The translations under genes and the position numbers were made by a program. Below, piece after piece: positions 1 through 8,342 of a DNA stretch of 20,074 nucleotides. The first letter of the stretch is position 1; each line of letters begins with the position of its first letter. Origin of the DNA: an uncultured Rhodobiaceae bacterium (GTDB lineage Archaea > Thermoplasmatota > Poseidoniia > Poseidoniales > Poseidoniaceae); the NCBI GenBank assembly GCA_937911445.1, contig CALDQY010000187.1, forward strand, positions 1-20,074. Reading direction: 5' to 3'. The notes beneath the pieces were generated by a model, which did no database searches, was not told the origin of the DNA, and saw only the letters and a program-made list of their open reading frames with translations.

Positions 1-440
1 AGGTCTGAAACTGTATCCATAATCCCAAAGAAAGCGTTGCGCAACTCGATCCCATCGGCTTTCTCGAACGTCCAATTTGACAAACCTGCTTGCTTGAACA
101 AGGCTTTGACCATGTCCTCATCGATCCATTCTCCTTGAGGTGGGGCCAAAACAGCAACACCATGCTCGATACCAGCGCTAGCGAAAGCAACCAAGGCTTC
201 TCCAAGTGTTGCATCAACTGCGGTGACTTCGATAAGTCCCGCTCGTGCTGCAGACAATGCATTGAGCAAGGGGCGTAGGCGTTCAGGATATTTTGCCGGA
301 CGAATCAAAGAAAGGATACGAGCTTGGCCATCGACCGTTTCTTTGTGGACGTAGGTATGAACGTCACGCTGGTCGGTAGGTTTTGCGAGTTCTCTTGCGA
401 GGTCATCACCACCGACCATTGCAATGTTCAAAACGGGCAT
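1..440 (-). CDS. Degenerate SelB/EF-Tu-like GTPase-family protein (3' end cut by window edge)
   Basis: An open frame of 146 codons runs on the minus strand from an ATG at 440-438 off the left edge. The N-terminus looks like a translation-factor G domain that has lost its nucleotide-binding motifs. The first strand (NIAMVGGDDLARELAK) sits where a GxxxxGK[ST] P-loop would be, but has no GK[ST]. Residues about 50-95 follow the pattern of the G3-to-G4 region (a YPERL stretch, a 'LSAARAGLIEVTAVD' strand, then 'GEALVAFASAGIEHGVAVL'), yet no NKxD follows. Archaea carry a family of inactive SelB/EF-Tu paralogues with this pattern, and that is my best match; its role is unknown to me. The start lies 35 bases after the thioesterase stop, so the two are probably co-transcribed. 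A GTG at 452-450 in the same frame is an alternative start; ATG is preferred because GGTGGG lies 7 bases upstream. Confidence 0.55.
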   Translation of the reverse strand, partial: MPVLNIAMVGGDDLARELAKPTDQRDVHTYVHKETVDGQARILSLIRPAKYPERLRPLLNALSAARAGLIEVTAVDATLGEALVAFASAGIEHGVAVLAPPQGEWIDEDMVKALFKQAGLSNWTFEKADGIELRNAFFGIMDTVSD

Positions 441-475
441 GTTCGTGCCCACCAAGCATTCTTTCATCAATGCTC

Positions 476-940
476 TTATGCGGATTTCCGTTTGGAGAGC
501 ATATTGTTGCGAATCTCCTCTGCTATGGTCCATTCTTTCTTTTCCTCATCGCTCATTGGCTCCAACTGTGGAATAGGGATTGGGCGCATCATGGAATCGA
601 TAGCGACCATGAAGAAATAGCCCTCGCAGATGACTCGCGTTTCCCAATCGGATTTTGTCATGGCACAAGCGGTGACCTTCACGCCTGCAGTATGCGTACT
701 TGTGAACACAACCCGTCCTGTGACTTCGATCAAATCGCCTTGCCGAGCAGGAGCCTTGAAGGTCAGCGTGTCAATGGAAATGGTGACGAACTCACGATGT
801 GCAAATTTGGAGCAAGCGATACCTGCTGCTTTGTCCATGACTGAGAGTAGTCGCCCTCCAAACAGTGTATCGTAGGAATTCGTGTCTTGAGGAAACACTT
901 CTTCAATCAGCGTAACCGGTTCGGTTGAGAATGGTTTCAT
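476..940 (-). CDS. Hot-dog fold acyl-CoA thioesterase (YciA/BACH type)
   Basis: A 154-residue protein of the single-hot-dog acyl-CoA hydrolase family, which cleaves acyl-CoA to free fatty acid and CoA. The family core is clear: 'NSYDTLFGGRLLSVMD' at residues 21-36, equivalent to the NxxGxxFGGxLxxxMD motif of YciA-like enzymes, with the expected catalytic pair Asn21 and Asp36 at 15-residue spacing. It is followed by a 'TISIDTLTFKAPARQGDLIEV' type strand and loop. Length is normal for the family (about 130-160). The frame is open further upstream to 1012, but those extra 24 residues are not hot-dog-like, so the ATG at 940-938 is chosen. No strong ribosome binding site precedes it; an AT-rich TATA-like stretch about 22 bases upstream would fit a leaderless transcript. 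It lies upstream of the SelB-like gene and could act on products of the megasynthase in this window, but it is 9.5 kb away and on the other strand. Confidence 0.85.
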   Translation of the reverse strand: MKPFSTEPVTLIEEVFPQDTNSYDTLFGGRLLSVMDKAAGIACSKFAHREFVTISIDTLTFKAPARQGDLIEVTGRVVFTSTHTAGVKVTACAMTKSDWETRVICEGYFFMVAIDSMMRPIPIPQLEPMSDEEKKEWTIAEEIRNNMLSKRKSA

Positions 941-1088
941 GGTTGCCGCACGTCTCCATATGATATGAACCCTTAGCGTCAAAAGGGGCAATGGTCGCTT
1001 ATTTTTTGGCATTTGGACTATACAGGAGAAGGACGACAGAGCGACGAAGTTTTAGTCCAGTGTTGATACGCAAGGTCTAGGTGACACC
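941..1088. promoter_or_regulatory. Divergent intergenic region with candidate promoters
   Basis: These 148 bases separate the minus-strand thioesterase from the plus-strand surface-protein gene and must hold promoters for both. For the minus strand, an AT-rich stretch at 957-969 (ATATGATAT core) lies about 22 bases before the thioesterase ATG, close to the archaeal TATA distance for a leaderless message. For the plus strand, candidates are the T-rich run at 1001-1007 and CTATACAG at 1018-1025. The plus-strand gene has a good ribosome binding site, AGGTGA at 1079-1084, four bases before its ATG, so its message should have a leader. The presence of the two promoters is inferred from gene orientation; the exact boxes are guesses. 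Confidence 0.4.
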
Positions 1089-4000
1089 ATGGCCAACGAA
1101 AACCGACGAACAAAAATTGCGCTTTTCCTCGTAATGTTGATGGTTTTGACCCCTCTTGCAAGCGGGGCGAACATCTCCAATTTCAGCTCAGGTTCGAGCG
1201 AAGTGGATATTCTGCTCAACGATGCAACAACGTATTCTGATAACGTCGATGGATCCGTTGATTTGCCTCTGGGCGAATCGATTACGTCTGCAAGCATGGC
1301 GGTTGGTTCAGACCCTGCAGTTCATGGTGCTCACACTCGAATTGACATCGAAACTATGCCTCGTGTTTGGAATCCAAACTACAACGGACAGACCACATCG
1401 TTCTCAAAAGCAGAGGACTTCCAATTCGAAGACGGTTCTGTTTCGACTCCTGTTTCACTGAAGGCTGAAGGAATCCTCACGGATTTTGAGAGCGACATGG
1501 CTGGCTTCATGGATGCCACTTCCCCACCACTCAGTTCAGGCGCACCTTGGTCCCATGGTTCCCTCTTTGGTGGCGCTATTCTCCCCGCAAACTGTGCTTC
1601 TGGTGACGACTGCTGGGGGACAGGCCTGTATGACAACGATTACACGGATGACAACGGAAACATCGCGTTCAAGGAAGTTCTCAACTCTCCAACACTCGAT
1701 TTGTCCAGTGCTGGTATCAAAGACCCGTCCGTCTACTTCGATTCATTCCACCAACTGATGACTCATGCAACATCAGGAACGAACCCTAGTTTCCGTTACC
1801 CTGACTGCGCGTACATTGAAATGCGTTCCTCCCCAACAGCGTTCTTCGACCCAAACGTTTCACCTTGGGGCCACATTGACATCGACATTCAGAATTCAAC
1901 AGGTCTCTCCTTTGGCTCTGGATATTACCAAGTCGGCAATCAGGGTTCAAACAGCAAGATCGATGGCCGATGCAACGGTGTATCGTTCAACGACTATGCG
2001 CTCGGTGGAACATCAATCTCTGCCTTTAACCCGACTGGATGGGCCAACATCAAAATTGACCTTTCGGATTACGGAGGCAACTACATCGAACTTCGCTTTG
2101 TCTTGGAATACAACGATGTCGCTGCTCAGAGCGGTTATTCGATCTACAACACGACCTCCATGCCAGGATGGTACATCGACAACTTCCGCTTCGGAAGTAC
2201 CCTGCCACAATCAGGTTGGATGGGTGTTCGTGGCATCCTACCGAATGTCCAAGGCGGCGAAAACCATCCAAACGGCTACGGAATTCTGGCCATTGAAGCC
2301 GAGACAACCTCGACGGCTGTTTTATCCGTTGATGTCCTCGACTCCTTAACTGGACAAGTGGTCATGGACGACGATGGTAACAGCATGAGTGGGTTGGTTG
2401 GACAAATCCACGAGTTGTGGGGCATCAATTCCTCGACCTATCCAACCGTTGACTTCCGATTCAACTTCGATTCGGGTCCAGATCAACTCTCTACGCCAAC
2501 CCTCCACGGCTTCTCCATTGGAACTCGAGTGGGCACTGGATTTAATCAGAGCATCATCTCGCCGAATCCACCAGAAAACGGAATATGGGCCTCACAAGGT
2601 CTTGGCGATTTGATGATGTACAATCCACAGATTGCCGACCATTCTTACTCACCTGCAATGGAACGATCACACTTCAGTTATCCGATAGCATCGATTACAC
2701 CGATGATTCAAGACGATTGTACCGAATCTCCAGAAATTTCCGTTTCCATCAATGGCTACGATGTCATGATGCAAGATGGTGTGAAGTACACGCTTGGTGA
2801 AACAGCCGGCATGCCTGATTCAGCCTTCGGTTTCACATCGATTCTTTCATACCAGAACCCGTGCAACGTTGCAGGAATGTGGTTCGATATGGAATTCGCC
2901 CACCATGCAGAACAAATCGAAATCGACGTCGCCGATGACGGAGACGTCGAGTATGCTTTTACGGAGCCAGCCTTTGACATGTTTGGCCGCCAAACGATGT
3001 TTATCAGTTCAAAGGATGCGAACAACGTACACTACGGCACAAAAACACGCACCTTGACGCTTGGCCTCTCTGGATCCGTCGACGGGGGAGAATTCATGCT
3101 CCCTGCAGGCTCGACCATCTTCGCTGCAGAAGTCGGATTCGACAACAACCAGATTATCTCAACAACCAATACCAACGAAGGATTCACTTGGAAACTCATG
3201 TCTGGATTGGAAGAGGTCGCATTGGGTGATATCGGAAACATGACTCGAGGTGCTCAGGAGATGTATCCGGAGGAGATGAACCTCACATCTGCGATCAATA
3301 CGCTCATGCAGAGCAGTCTTACACCAACCGCACACATTGATGCCAATGGAAATGGGTGGAAGAAATTCCGATTCAGCATTGAAAGCCTGAACGCGACCAG
3401 TGGCGCAACCATCGATTTAGTTGGACTTGACGTTGTCTACGATGTCACGCACTATCTCTCAACAGCCAATGACTTTGCTGAAGAACTCGCACAAGGTGTC
3501 GCACTCTCAACATCCACTGTTGGATATGCAACCGTTCCAATCGCAGTGCATGCTGCAAGCGGAGGCGGTGTTTCCTTCTCTAGTCTCTCCGTTTCAACCT
3601 CTCCGGGATACACCACAACTGCGTCCTTGATTGGAAACCCAATTGGTCTCTACCCGAACGGAGAAATCTACGAGATTGTTTCTTCGCACACTGTTTCTTC
3701 ACTCACAGGGTCGAGCTTCCAAGAGGCCTCCCTCATCTTCGAATCGGAGACTGGAATGATTGAACTCTCCTACTCGGATTTGAACGGATTTACTGAAGTG
3801 GAGAATTCTAACGGTTACATCACCCTGCAAGCTTCTTCGGCTGCAGACATCACCGAAGGTAAGGAAATCACCTGGCGATTCACCGTCAACAACGTTTGGG
3901 AAGACACACAGGTGGTTCGAATCTATGCTGGCCAAACTGCTGCCAATGGCGTCAATGGTTTGCCGGATGCTATCGTCCTCGCTCCAGTAGGCGGGAACGC

Positions 4001-6980
4001 TGTTGAGAATGATGCTGGTGTTACAGCATTCAACGTCATCAACGAAGAGGGCGTTTCTCAAGATCTTGATGCAGGAAACACGAACCGCTACGTTCGAATG
4101 ACCGGGAGCGTACGACTCGAGGCACTCGATGTTGCTCCTGATCCATTGAGTTACTTCACTGTAGTGGAAGAGCGAAGCATCAACAGCTCTGGAGAGGAGC
4201 CAGTCTTTGAGTGGACTGAAATCGACAACCAAACCGGTACAATCGGCGGCGATTTCGATTACACAATGGACTTGGGTCCAACCACCGCAGGTGAGCATTT
4301 CTATCGATTCCGAATGACCGGATACGAAGGCGGCGACACAGTCTGTCCGACCAGTGTCTATCGCCCAGACAGCGATTGCGCTATCCCATTCAACCTCACC
4401 ATCGATCAGTTTGCACCAGAGCTTGTTTCAGTGAAGGTTCTGAACGGACAAGTCGATCCAAATTACGAATCCAATTGGCGCAGTCTTGTCGACGATACGT
4501 GGGTCATCCCATCCAACAATCAATACATCAAGGTCGGAGTGACGGATTTCCAAGACTTGCCAGCAACGATCGATCTCTACTATTGGGTCGAGTACCAACA
4601 CGATGCAAACAACGACGGTGTTGCTGATGAAGGGGAATACGCCATGGTTGCTTTGACGGGTGACGGTGAATACCCAACTGCAAACTACACGGGCAATTAC
4701 AACGACTTGGCCAACCAAGAGAAAGACCCCGTAGGCCGTGTGAGTATGTATCTGGAAGGCTATGACCTTGCTGGAAACGCCATCGATGGAGGTTCATTTG
4801 GAATCTTCAACGATGAGGTTACCTACGCGTCGATGCCATCTCGTTCTCCAGAAATTCTCAAGTTTAACATCGAGAATTCTGCAGGACGCCCACTGCTTAA
4901 TTCGAACCACCCGTCCTATGAAGGTGACTGGAACCAAACCATGTATGCCGGAAACGAGTACCACCTCATCGTTGAGGCGGAAGATCGCAACGGTTGGAGA
5001 GACATCGACTACATTCAGGTCGATTTGACCAACGACCGAGACGATCTCACACTCTATTACTTCCCACGAAATGAAACAGCATGGACAGATAGCCCGCACA
5101 TTACCATCGTTCCTGAAGGAGAAGACTCGGATGGCCCTCAATTGCTGCGAATGGACGGCGATTATCTCGTCAACCCGTTCACGGATGAGTTCTATCTCGA
5201 TCTTCCTATCCGTATCAATTGGGGAATTGTTGGACTGCAAAGCCTTGCATCCCCAGTCATTTCGATTGCTGATTTGGATGGAAACGACAAGCGCAAGATT
5301 GTCGGTTCAACCACTGAAATCACACAATGGTACTACTCGGACGGAATCCGACTTGATGTCCGCACAGATGCTGTGAACGATTTGATGATTACACCATACT
5401 TCAGTGACGTAAGCGAACCGTTCACGTCCGATGTTCGTGAAGGATACGTCTACCCTGGCGACACAGTCGCATTCGAAGGACAATTTGCGTACATCGACGG
5501 ACTTCTCGACAGTGTCTACATCCTGCCTGAAATGGAACTCACATTGGAAGTCACCCGTCTTGAGGCTCAGTCAAGCAGTACTGGCGGTGTTCAATACTTC
5601 GCTTACGGGGCTGGTGGTGCGGATGGTACCAAACAAGACGGTCAACCGACCTACCACACGTTCAAGGGTGGTGCGTTCAACATCAACATTACCGCACCAA
5701 CCTCGACGAACGAATACACTTACCAGTTCAAACTGGTCAATCTCCCTGATGGAGCTGTCGATACAACCGAAGCATTCTGTGCAACATCGACCTCGTTCGG
5801 TTGTGGTGAATTCGTTGTCAAGGTTGACGCTAATGCGCCGTCTGTCAAATCCAACACTTGGACCGCACGAGACGAAGCAGGTACGGTTCTCGAAGAATCC
5901 GTCTCCACCTCGAACTTCCGTTGCATCGACATCTCGTTGCAAATTGAAGAGAAGGAAGCGTTGTTCCAAGGTGATGTATCTGTTGCATGGAAGTTTTATG
6001 TTGACCCGACCAACGATGTAACGTGGCCATTCTACGGACAAATCCACGGAATCGATCCACTCACTGCACCGCTTTCGTTGACGCCTGTTGCAGGTGGATA
6101 CGCTGCGAGTGCAGAATGTGTTGACCTGTGGCCATCCATCGACCAAGAATTGCCAACGCAAGAGCAAATCAACAACATCGAAGTTGTCTTCTGGGTTGTT
6201 GGTGCTGATTCAGCAGGATCTCCAGTCCTCGGTGGCGGTCCAACCGGCGATGGTTCCGTTGCACCAATCTATTCTGGTGAAGCTCGATACAATTCCCTGT
6301 ACAACTTCATCTACGAAGAGGCAAGTTACTCTGTCAAGGAAATCGACCTTTTGCCACGTTCGCCTGAAGTTGGTGATTCGATGACGCTAACCATCGAAGT
6401 GGTCAACACTGGTTCAAAGGCAGGCGAGGCGACCTTGCGAATCCAATCGGTCGTTGATGGTGGAATCCCAGTGACTGAGACGACGGTGACATCGACGCTT
6501 ATCGAAATCGATGGTGAAGTCGATGTCGAAGTAACGCTGGAGTCATTCGTCAATCCAACCACTGGAATGTACTATCTCGTCTTTGATGATGTCACGGGAG
6601 AATTGCTGTACAACGGTTCGAGCAGTGGTGACAGTTTCAACGTGAAGATTGCGAGTGAAAGCGATGATTCTGGAATGTTGATGTTGATCATCGTCATTCT
6701 CATCGGCCTGATCCTTGTCATGGGTATCGTTGGTTTGGTTGTCATGCGACGTGGCAACAACAACACAGACGACTATCTCTACGAGGATGAAGAGGACTCG
6801 AAGGCATATGCCTCACTTCCTGGTCAATACGAGCAACCTGCATCAACACCTGCGGACGTCAGTCCTGAGATGGCTGAAGCCATGCAGAAGTTCCCGCAGT
6901 GGTCGCAAGAAGAGATTCAAGGTTACTTCGACCAAGGTTGGGACATCAACTCCTTGCAAGACTGGTTGAACAACCAGTGA
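1089..6980 (+). CDS. Giant secreted surface protein with C-terminal membrane anchor and conserved cytoplasmic tail
   Basis: This 1963-residue protein is built for export. A basic N-terminus and hydrophobic stretch (residues about 8-25) end in ASGA near residues 24-27, a likely signal peptidase site. Residues about 128-365 form a beta-rich module ending in 'PGWYIDNFRFG', the hallmark of MAM/immune-inhibitor-A-like or galactose-binding-like sandwiches. The long middle is Thr/Ser/Asp/Asn-rich beta structure with an EF-hand-like calcium loop (Asp1172 to Glu1183) and an FG-GAP-like DLDGND loop near 1395. An Ig-like CARDB-type domain follows at about 1750-1855. One membrane helix spans about 1863-1886, then MRRG and a 75-residue acidic cytoplasmic tail. 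The tail ends in an amphipathic segment rich in Trp (WSQEEIQGYFDQGW...DWL). I see no protease or other catalytic motif, so adhesion or substrate binding at the cell surface is the best guess. The start is supported by AGGTGA four bases upstream of the ATG. Confidence 0.85.
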   Translation: MANENRRTKIALFLVMLMVLTPLASGANISNFSSGSSEVDILLNDATTYSDNVDGSVDLPLGESITSASMAVGSDPAVHGAHTRIDIETMPRVWNPNYNGQTTSFSKAEDFQFEDGSVSTPVSLKAEGILTDFESDMAGFMDATSPPLSSGAPWSHGSLFGGAILPANCASGDDCWGTGLYDNDYTDDNGNIAFKEVLNSPTLDLSSAGIKDPSVYFDSFHQLMTHATSGTNPSFRYPDCAYIEMRSSPTAFFDPNVSPWGHIDIDIQNSTGLSFGSGYYQVGNQGSNSKIDGRCNGVSFNDYALGGTSISAFNPTGWANIKIDLSDYGGNYIELRFVLEYNDVAAQSGYSIYNTTSMPGWYIDNFRFGSTLPQSGWMGVRGILPNVQGGENHPNGYGILAIEAETTSTAVLSVDVLDSLTGQVVMDDDGNSMSGLVGQIHELWGINSSTYPTVDFRFNFDSGPDQLSTPTLHGFSIGTRVGTGFNQSIISPNPPENGIWASQGLGDLMMYNPQIADHSYSPAMERSHFSYPIASITPMIQDDCTESPEISVSINGYDVMMQDGVKYTLGETAGMPDSAFGFTSILSYQNPCNVAGMWFDMEFAHHAEQIEIDVADDGDVEYAFTEPAFDMFGRQTMFISSKDANNVHYGTKTRTLTLGLSGSVDGGEFMLPAGSTIFAAEVGFDNNQIISTTNTNEGFTWKLMSGLEEVALGDIGNMTRGAQEMYPEEMNLTSAINTLMQSSLTPTAHIDANGNGWKKFRFSIESLNATSGATIDLVGLDVVYDVTHYLSTANDFAEELAQGVALSTSTVGYATVPIAVHAASGGGVSFSSLSVSTSPGYTTTASLIGNPIGLYPNGEIYEIVSSHTVSSLTGSSFQEASLIFESETGMIELSYSDLNGFTEVENSNGYITLQASSAADITEGKEITWRFTVNNVWEDTQVVRIYAGQTAANGVNGLPDAIVLAPVGGNAVENDAGVTAFNVINEEGVSQDLDAGNTNRYVRMTGSVRLEALDVAPDPLSYFTVVEERSINSSGEEPVFEWTEIDNQTGTIGGDFDYTMDLGPTTAGEHFYRFRMTGYEGGDTVCPTSVYRPDSDCAIPFNLTIDQFAPELVSVKVLNGQVDPNYESNWRSLVDDTWVIPSNNQYIKVGVTDFQDLPATIDLYYWVEYQHDANNDGVADEGEYAMVALTGDGEYPTANYTGNYNDLANQEKDPVGRVSMYLEGYDLAGNAIDGGSFGIFNDEVTYASMPSRSPEILKFNIENSAGRPLLNSNHPSYEGDWNQTMYAGNEYHLIVEAEDRNGWRDIDYIQVDLTNDRDDLTLYYFPRNETAWTDSPHITIVPEGEDSDGPQLLRMDGDYLVNPFTDEFYLDLPIRINWGIVGLQSLASPVISIADLDGNDKRKIVGSTTEITQWYYSDGIRLDVRTDAVNDLMITPYFSDVSEPFTSDVREGYVYPGDTVAFEGQFAYIDGLLDSVYILPEMELTLEVTRLEAQSSSTGGVQYFAYGAGGADGTKQDGQPTYHTFKGGAFNINITAPTSTNEYTYQFKLVNLPDGAVDTTEAFCATSTSFGCGEFVVKVDANAPSVKSNTWTARDEAGTVLEESVSTSNFRCIDISLQIEEKEALFQGDVSVAWKFYVDPTNDVTWPFYGQIHGIDPLTAPLSLTPVAGGYAASAECVDLWPSIDQELPTQEQINNIEVVFWVVGADSAGSPVLGGGPTGDGSVAPIYSGEARYNSLYNFIYEEASYSVKEIDLLPRSPEVGDSMTLTIEVVNTGSKAGEATLRIQSVVDGGIPVTETTVTSTLIEIDGEVDVEVTLESFVNPTTGMYYLVFDDVTGELLYNGSSSGDSFNVKIASESDDSGMLMLIIVILIGLILVMGIVGLVVMRRGNNNTDDYLYEDEEDSKAYASLPGQYEQPASTPADVSPEMAEAMQKFPQWSQEEIQGYFDQGWDINSLQDWLNNQ

Positions 6981-6993
6981 AGGACGTGGCCAC

Positions 6994-7803
6994 TTGAGTG
7001 TGGAATTGTCCTGGGAAGACATCGTCTGGGATGACCCAGATGGAGGCCGTATTGTCTTGCACGGGGTCCTTCCTACAACGGTTCATCCACAATCGCTGAG
7101 GCCACGAATCGAATGGCATGCTCTGGCACTGCTCGAAGGTCCTGAAATCGAGGATGTTTGGCAACTTGAAGAAGCTTCTGAAAAAGATTCACCCGGCATC
7201 AACCTCGCTTCCGCACTTTTGGGTGGAGGCCTCGATTCTGCTCTGATTGAAGATTTGACGCAACTGGATGAAATTCAAACAGGACGTTTCCCAGATCCTG
7301 AACCTCGACGATTGCATCGACTCGCCCTACGCCACGAACGTCCTGTGTATTGCATCGAACCTACGCTTGACGATGAGGCATGGGAAGAGCAGCGGACACA
7401 GGAAGCGAAGGTCTCGACACATTGGAGAAAACTGCTTTCGATGGTTCGCATTGGAAAGAAGTGGAGAAAAGCAGTGAAGCTACGTATCTTCGATGCGGTA
7501 CCTCCTCCAAAAAATGTGCCGAAAGATATGGCAACCGCATCCGTTCTTTCAGCGGCATGGTGGGATTTGACAGAATCACGGATCAACACATCTCTTTCGA
7601 AAGCACGGGATGAGCGATTTGCGCAGCGACTTCGAGGGGCTCTTGCTGCAGAGAGGGCAAAGCATGGCGATCAAGCAACCATTCTCCTCCCAATGCTTCA
7701 GACATGGCGTCCTGCCATTCTTGCAATGCTCAATTCAAATCCCCAACCAGAGGAGATTATTTCATCAACAGGCCCATCGGAACAACTGGAGGAGGAAGAA
7801 TGA
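6994..7803 (+). CDS. Unrecognised cytoplasmic protein, faintly TraB-like
   Basis: A 269-residue soluble protein with no signal peptide or membrane helix; I do not recognise it with confidence. The order of its segments recalls the TraB/PrgY family: a first strand 'GRIVLHGVLP' followed by a helix, a 'GPEIEDVWQLEE' strand, a middle Arg/Leu-rich helical part, and near the C-terminus 'KARDERFAQRLRGAL' (residues 203-217), then a hydrophobic strand. In TraB proteins an ERDxxMA helix precedes a VVGAGH strand in the same place. The family's histidines (GTxH, GxxH) are absent, so this would be a degenerate member at most. The tail is a run of glutamates. The TTG at 6994 follows GGACGTGG by four bases; GTG at 7000 is the alternative start. 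It follows the surface-protein gene by 13 bases and its stop overlaps the start of the TBP-like gene, so the three probably form one transcript. Confidence 0.6.
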   Translation: MSVELSWEDIVWDDPDGGRIVLHGVLPTTVHPQSLRPRIEWHALALLEGPEIEDVWQLEEASEKDSPGINLASALLGGGLDSALIEDLTQLDEIQTGRFPDPEPRRLHRLALRHERPVYCIEPTLDDEAWEEQRTQEAKVSTHWRKLLSMVRIGKKWRKAVKLRIFDAVPPPKNVPKDMATASVLSAAWWDLTESRINTSLSKARDERFAQRLRGALAAERAKHGDQATILLPMLQTWRPAILAMLNSNPQPEEIISSTGPSEQLEEEE

Positions 7804-8333
7804 GCGGCAACATCGACGTAACGGTTGAAAACCAACTCGTTCGTTTCGTCGCCCCTGAACCCATTGACGGCGACGCTGTCGTTGAACATCTCCAAGGCCA
7901 GCGTGTTGGAAAGATGGTCATCAAAGCGCTTCGCAGACCTCGGGCAACACTCGTCATCGATCCTGAGGGGCGCATCACCGTCCACGGAACCCACCGTATC
8001 GAAGCAGCGAGAGATGCTGCAAAGGAACTCCTGCTTCGACTTGGCAAGGACGACACTGGTCTCAAAACAGAGTACGGGCCGATTATTGCTTCGTTCTACT
8101 TTAACACGCCAATCAAAGTTCAATCCATTACCGGGTCACTCGGAGCAGGAGAAGGTCGTTACGATGACCGACTTGATTGTGGGATCATTCATGACGAACG
8201 CCATGACCTCGTTCTCCATGTTTGGGAAAACGGTCGATGTGTCGTTACCGATGGGCGTCATCCAAAGATGGTGGCCATGGCTGCTGTTTATTGGCAATCC
8301 AAATTCAAGGAATTAGGTATATCCAGTTTTTGA
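7800..8333 (+). CDS. Diverged TATA-binding-protein-fold protein (two TBP-like repeats)
   Basis: This 177-residue protein has the length and two-repeat plan of archaeal TBP. Repeat 1 contains 'RRPRATLVIDPEGRITVHG' (residues 45-63) followed by an alanine-rich helix 'EAARDAAKELLLRL'. Repeat 2 contains 'RHDLVLHVWENGRCVVTDG' (134-152) followed by 'KMVAMAAVYWQSKFKELG'. Both match, position by position, the TBP pattern PKxxxLIFxSGKxxxTG plus helix, and the two copies are 88 residues apart. The phenylalanine of the LIF motif, which in TBP inserts between DNA bases, is Asp54 in the first repeat and Trp142 in the second, and no FPGLxxR motif is visible. DNA binding of the usual kind is therefore doubtful. 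The start is the ATG at 7800, inside an ATGA overlap with the previous stop and preceded by a purine-rich GGAGGAGGAAGA; the frame is open upstream to 7704, but that part is unlike TBP. Function is unknown: an accessory transcription factor or an unrelated use of the fold. Confidence 0.6.
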   Translation: MSGNIDVTVENQLVRFVAPEPIDGDAVVEHLQGQRVGKMVIKALRRPRATLVIDPEGRITVHGTHRIEAARDAAKELLLRLGKDDTGLKTEYGPIIASFYFNTPIKVQSITGSLGAGEGRYDDRLDCGIIHDERHDLVLHVWENGRCVVTDGRHPKMVAMAAVYWQSKFKELGISSF

Positions 8334-8342
8334 GGAATCGGC

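Noticed and set aside
383..844. Plus-strand open frame of 153 codons
   Set aside because: It is antisense to the well-supported thioesterase and SelB-like genes and shows no recognisable domain.
941..1012. Upstream extension of the thioesterase frame to 1012 on the minus strand
   Set aside because: The extra 24 residues are basic and unlike hot-dog proteins; family homology begins right after the ATG at 940.
3699..4298. Minus-strand open frame of 199 codons within the giant surface-protein gene
   Set aside because: No family features or start signals; a shadow of the sense gene.
5571..6167. Minus-strand open frame of 198 codons within the giant surface-protein gene
   Set aside because: Composition is Arg/Ser/Cys-rich without domains, as expected of the complement of a coding strand.
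7704..7799. Upstream extension of the TBP-like frame
   Set aside because: It lies fully inside the preceding gene, and the ATG at 7800 has a purine-rich site and an ATGA overlap.
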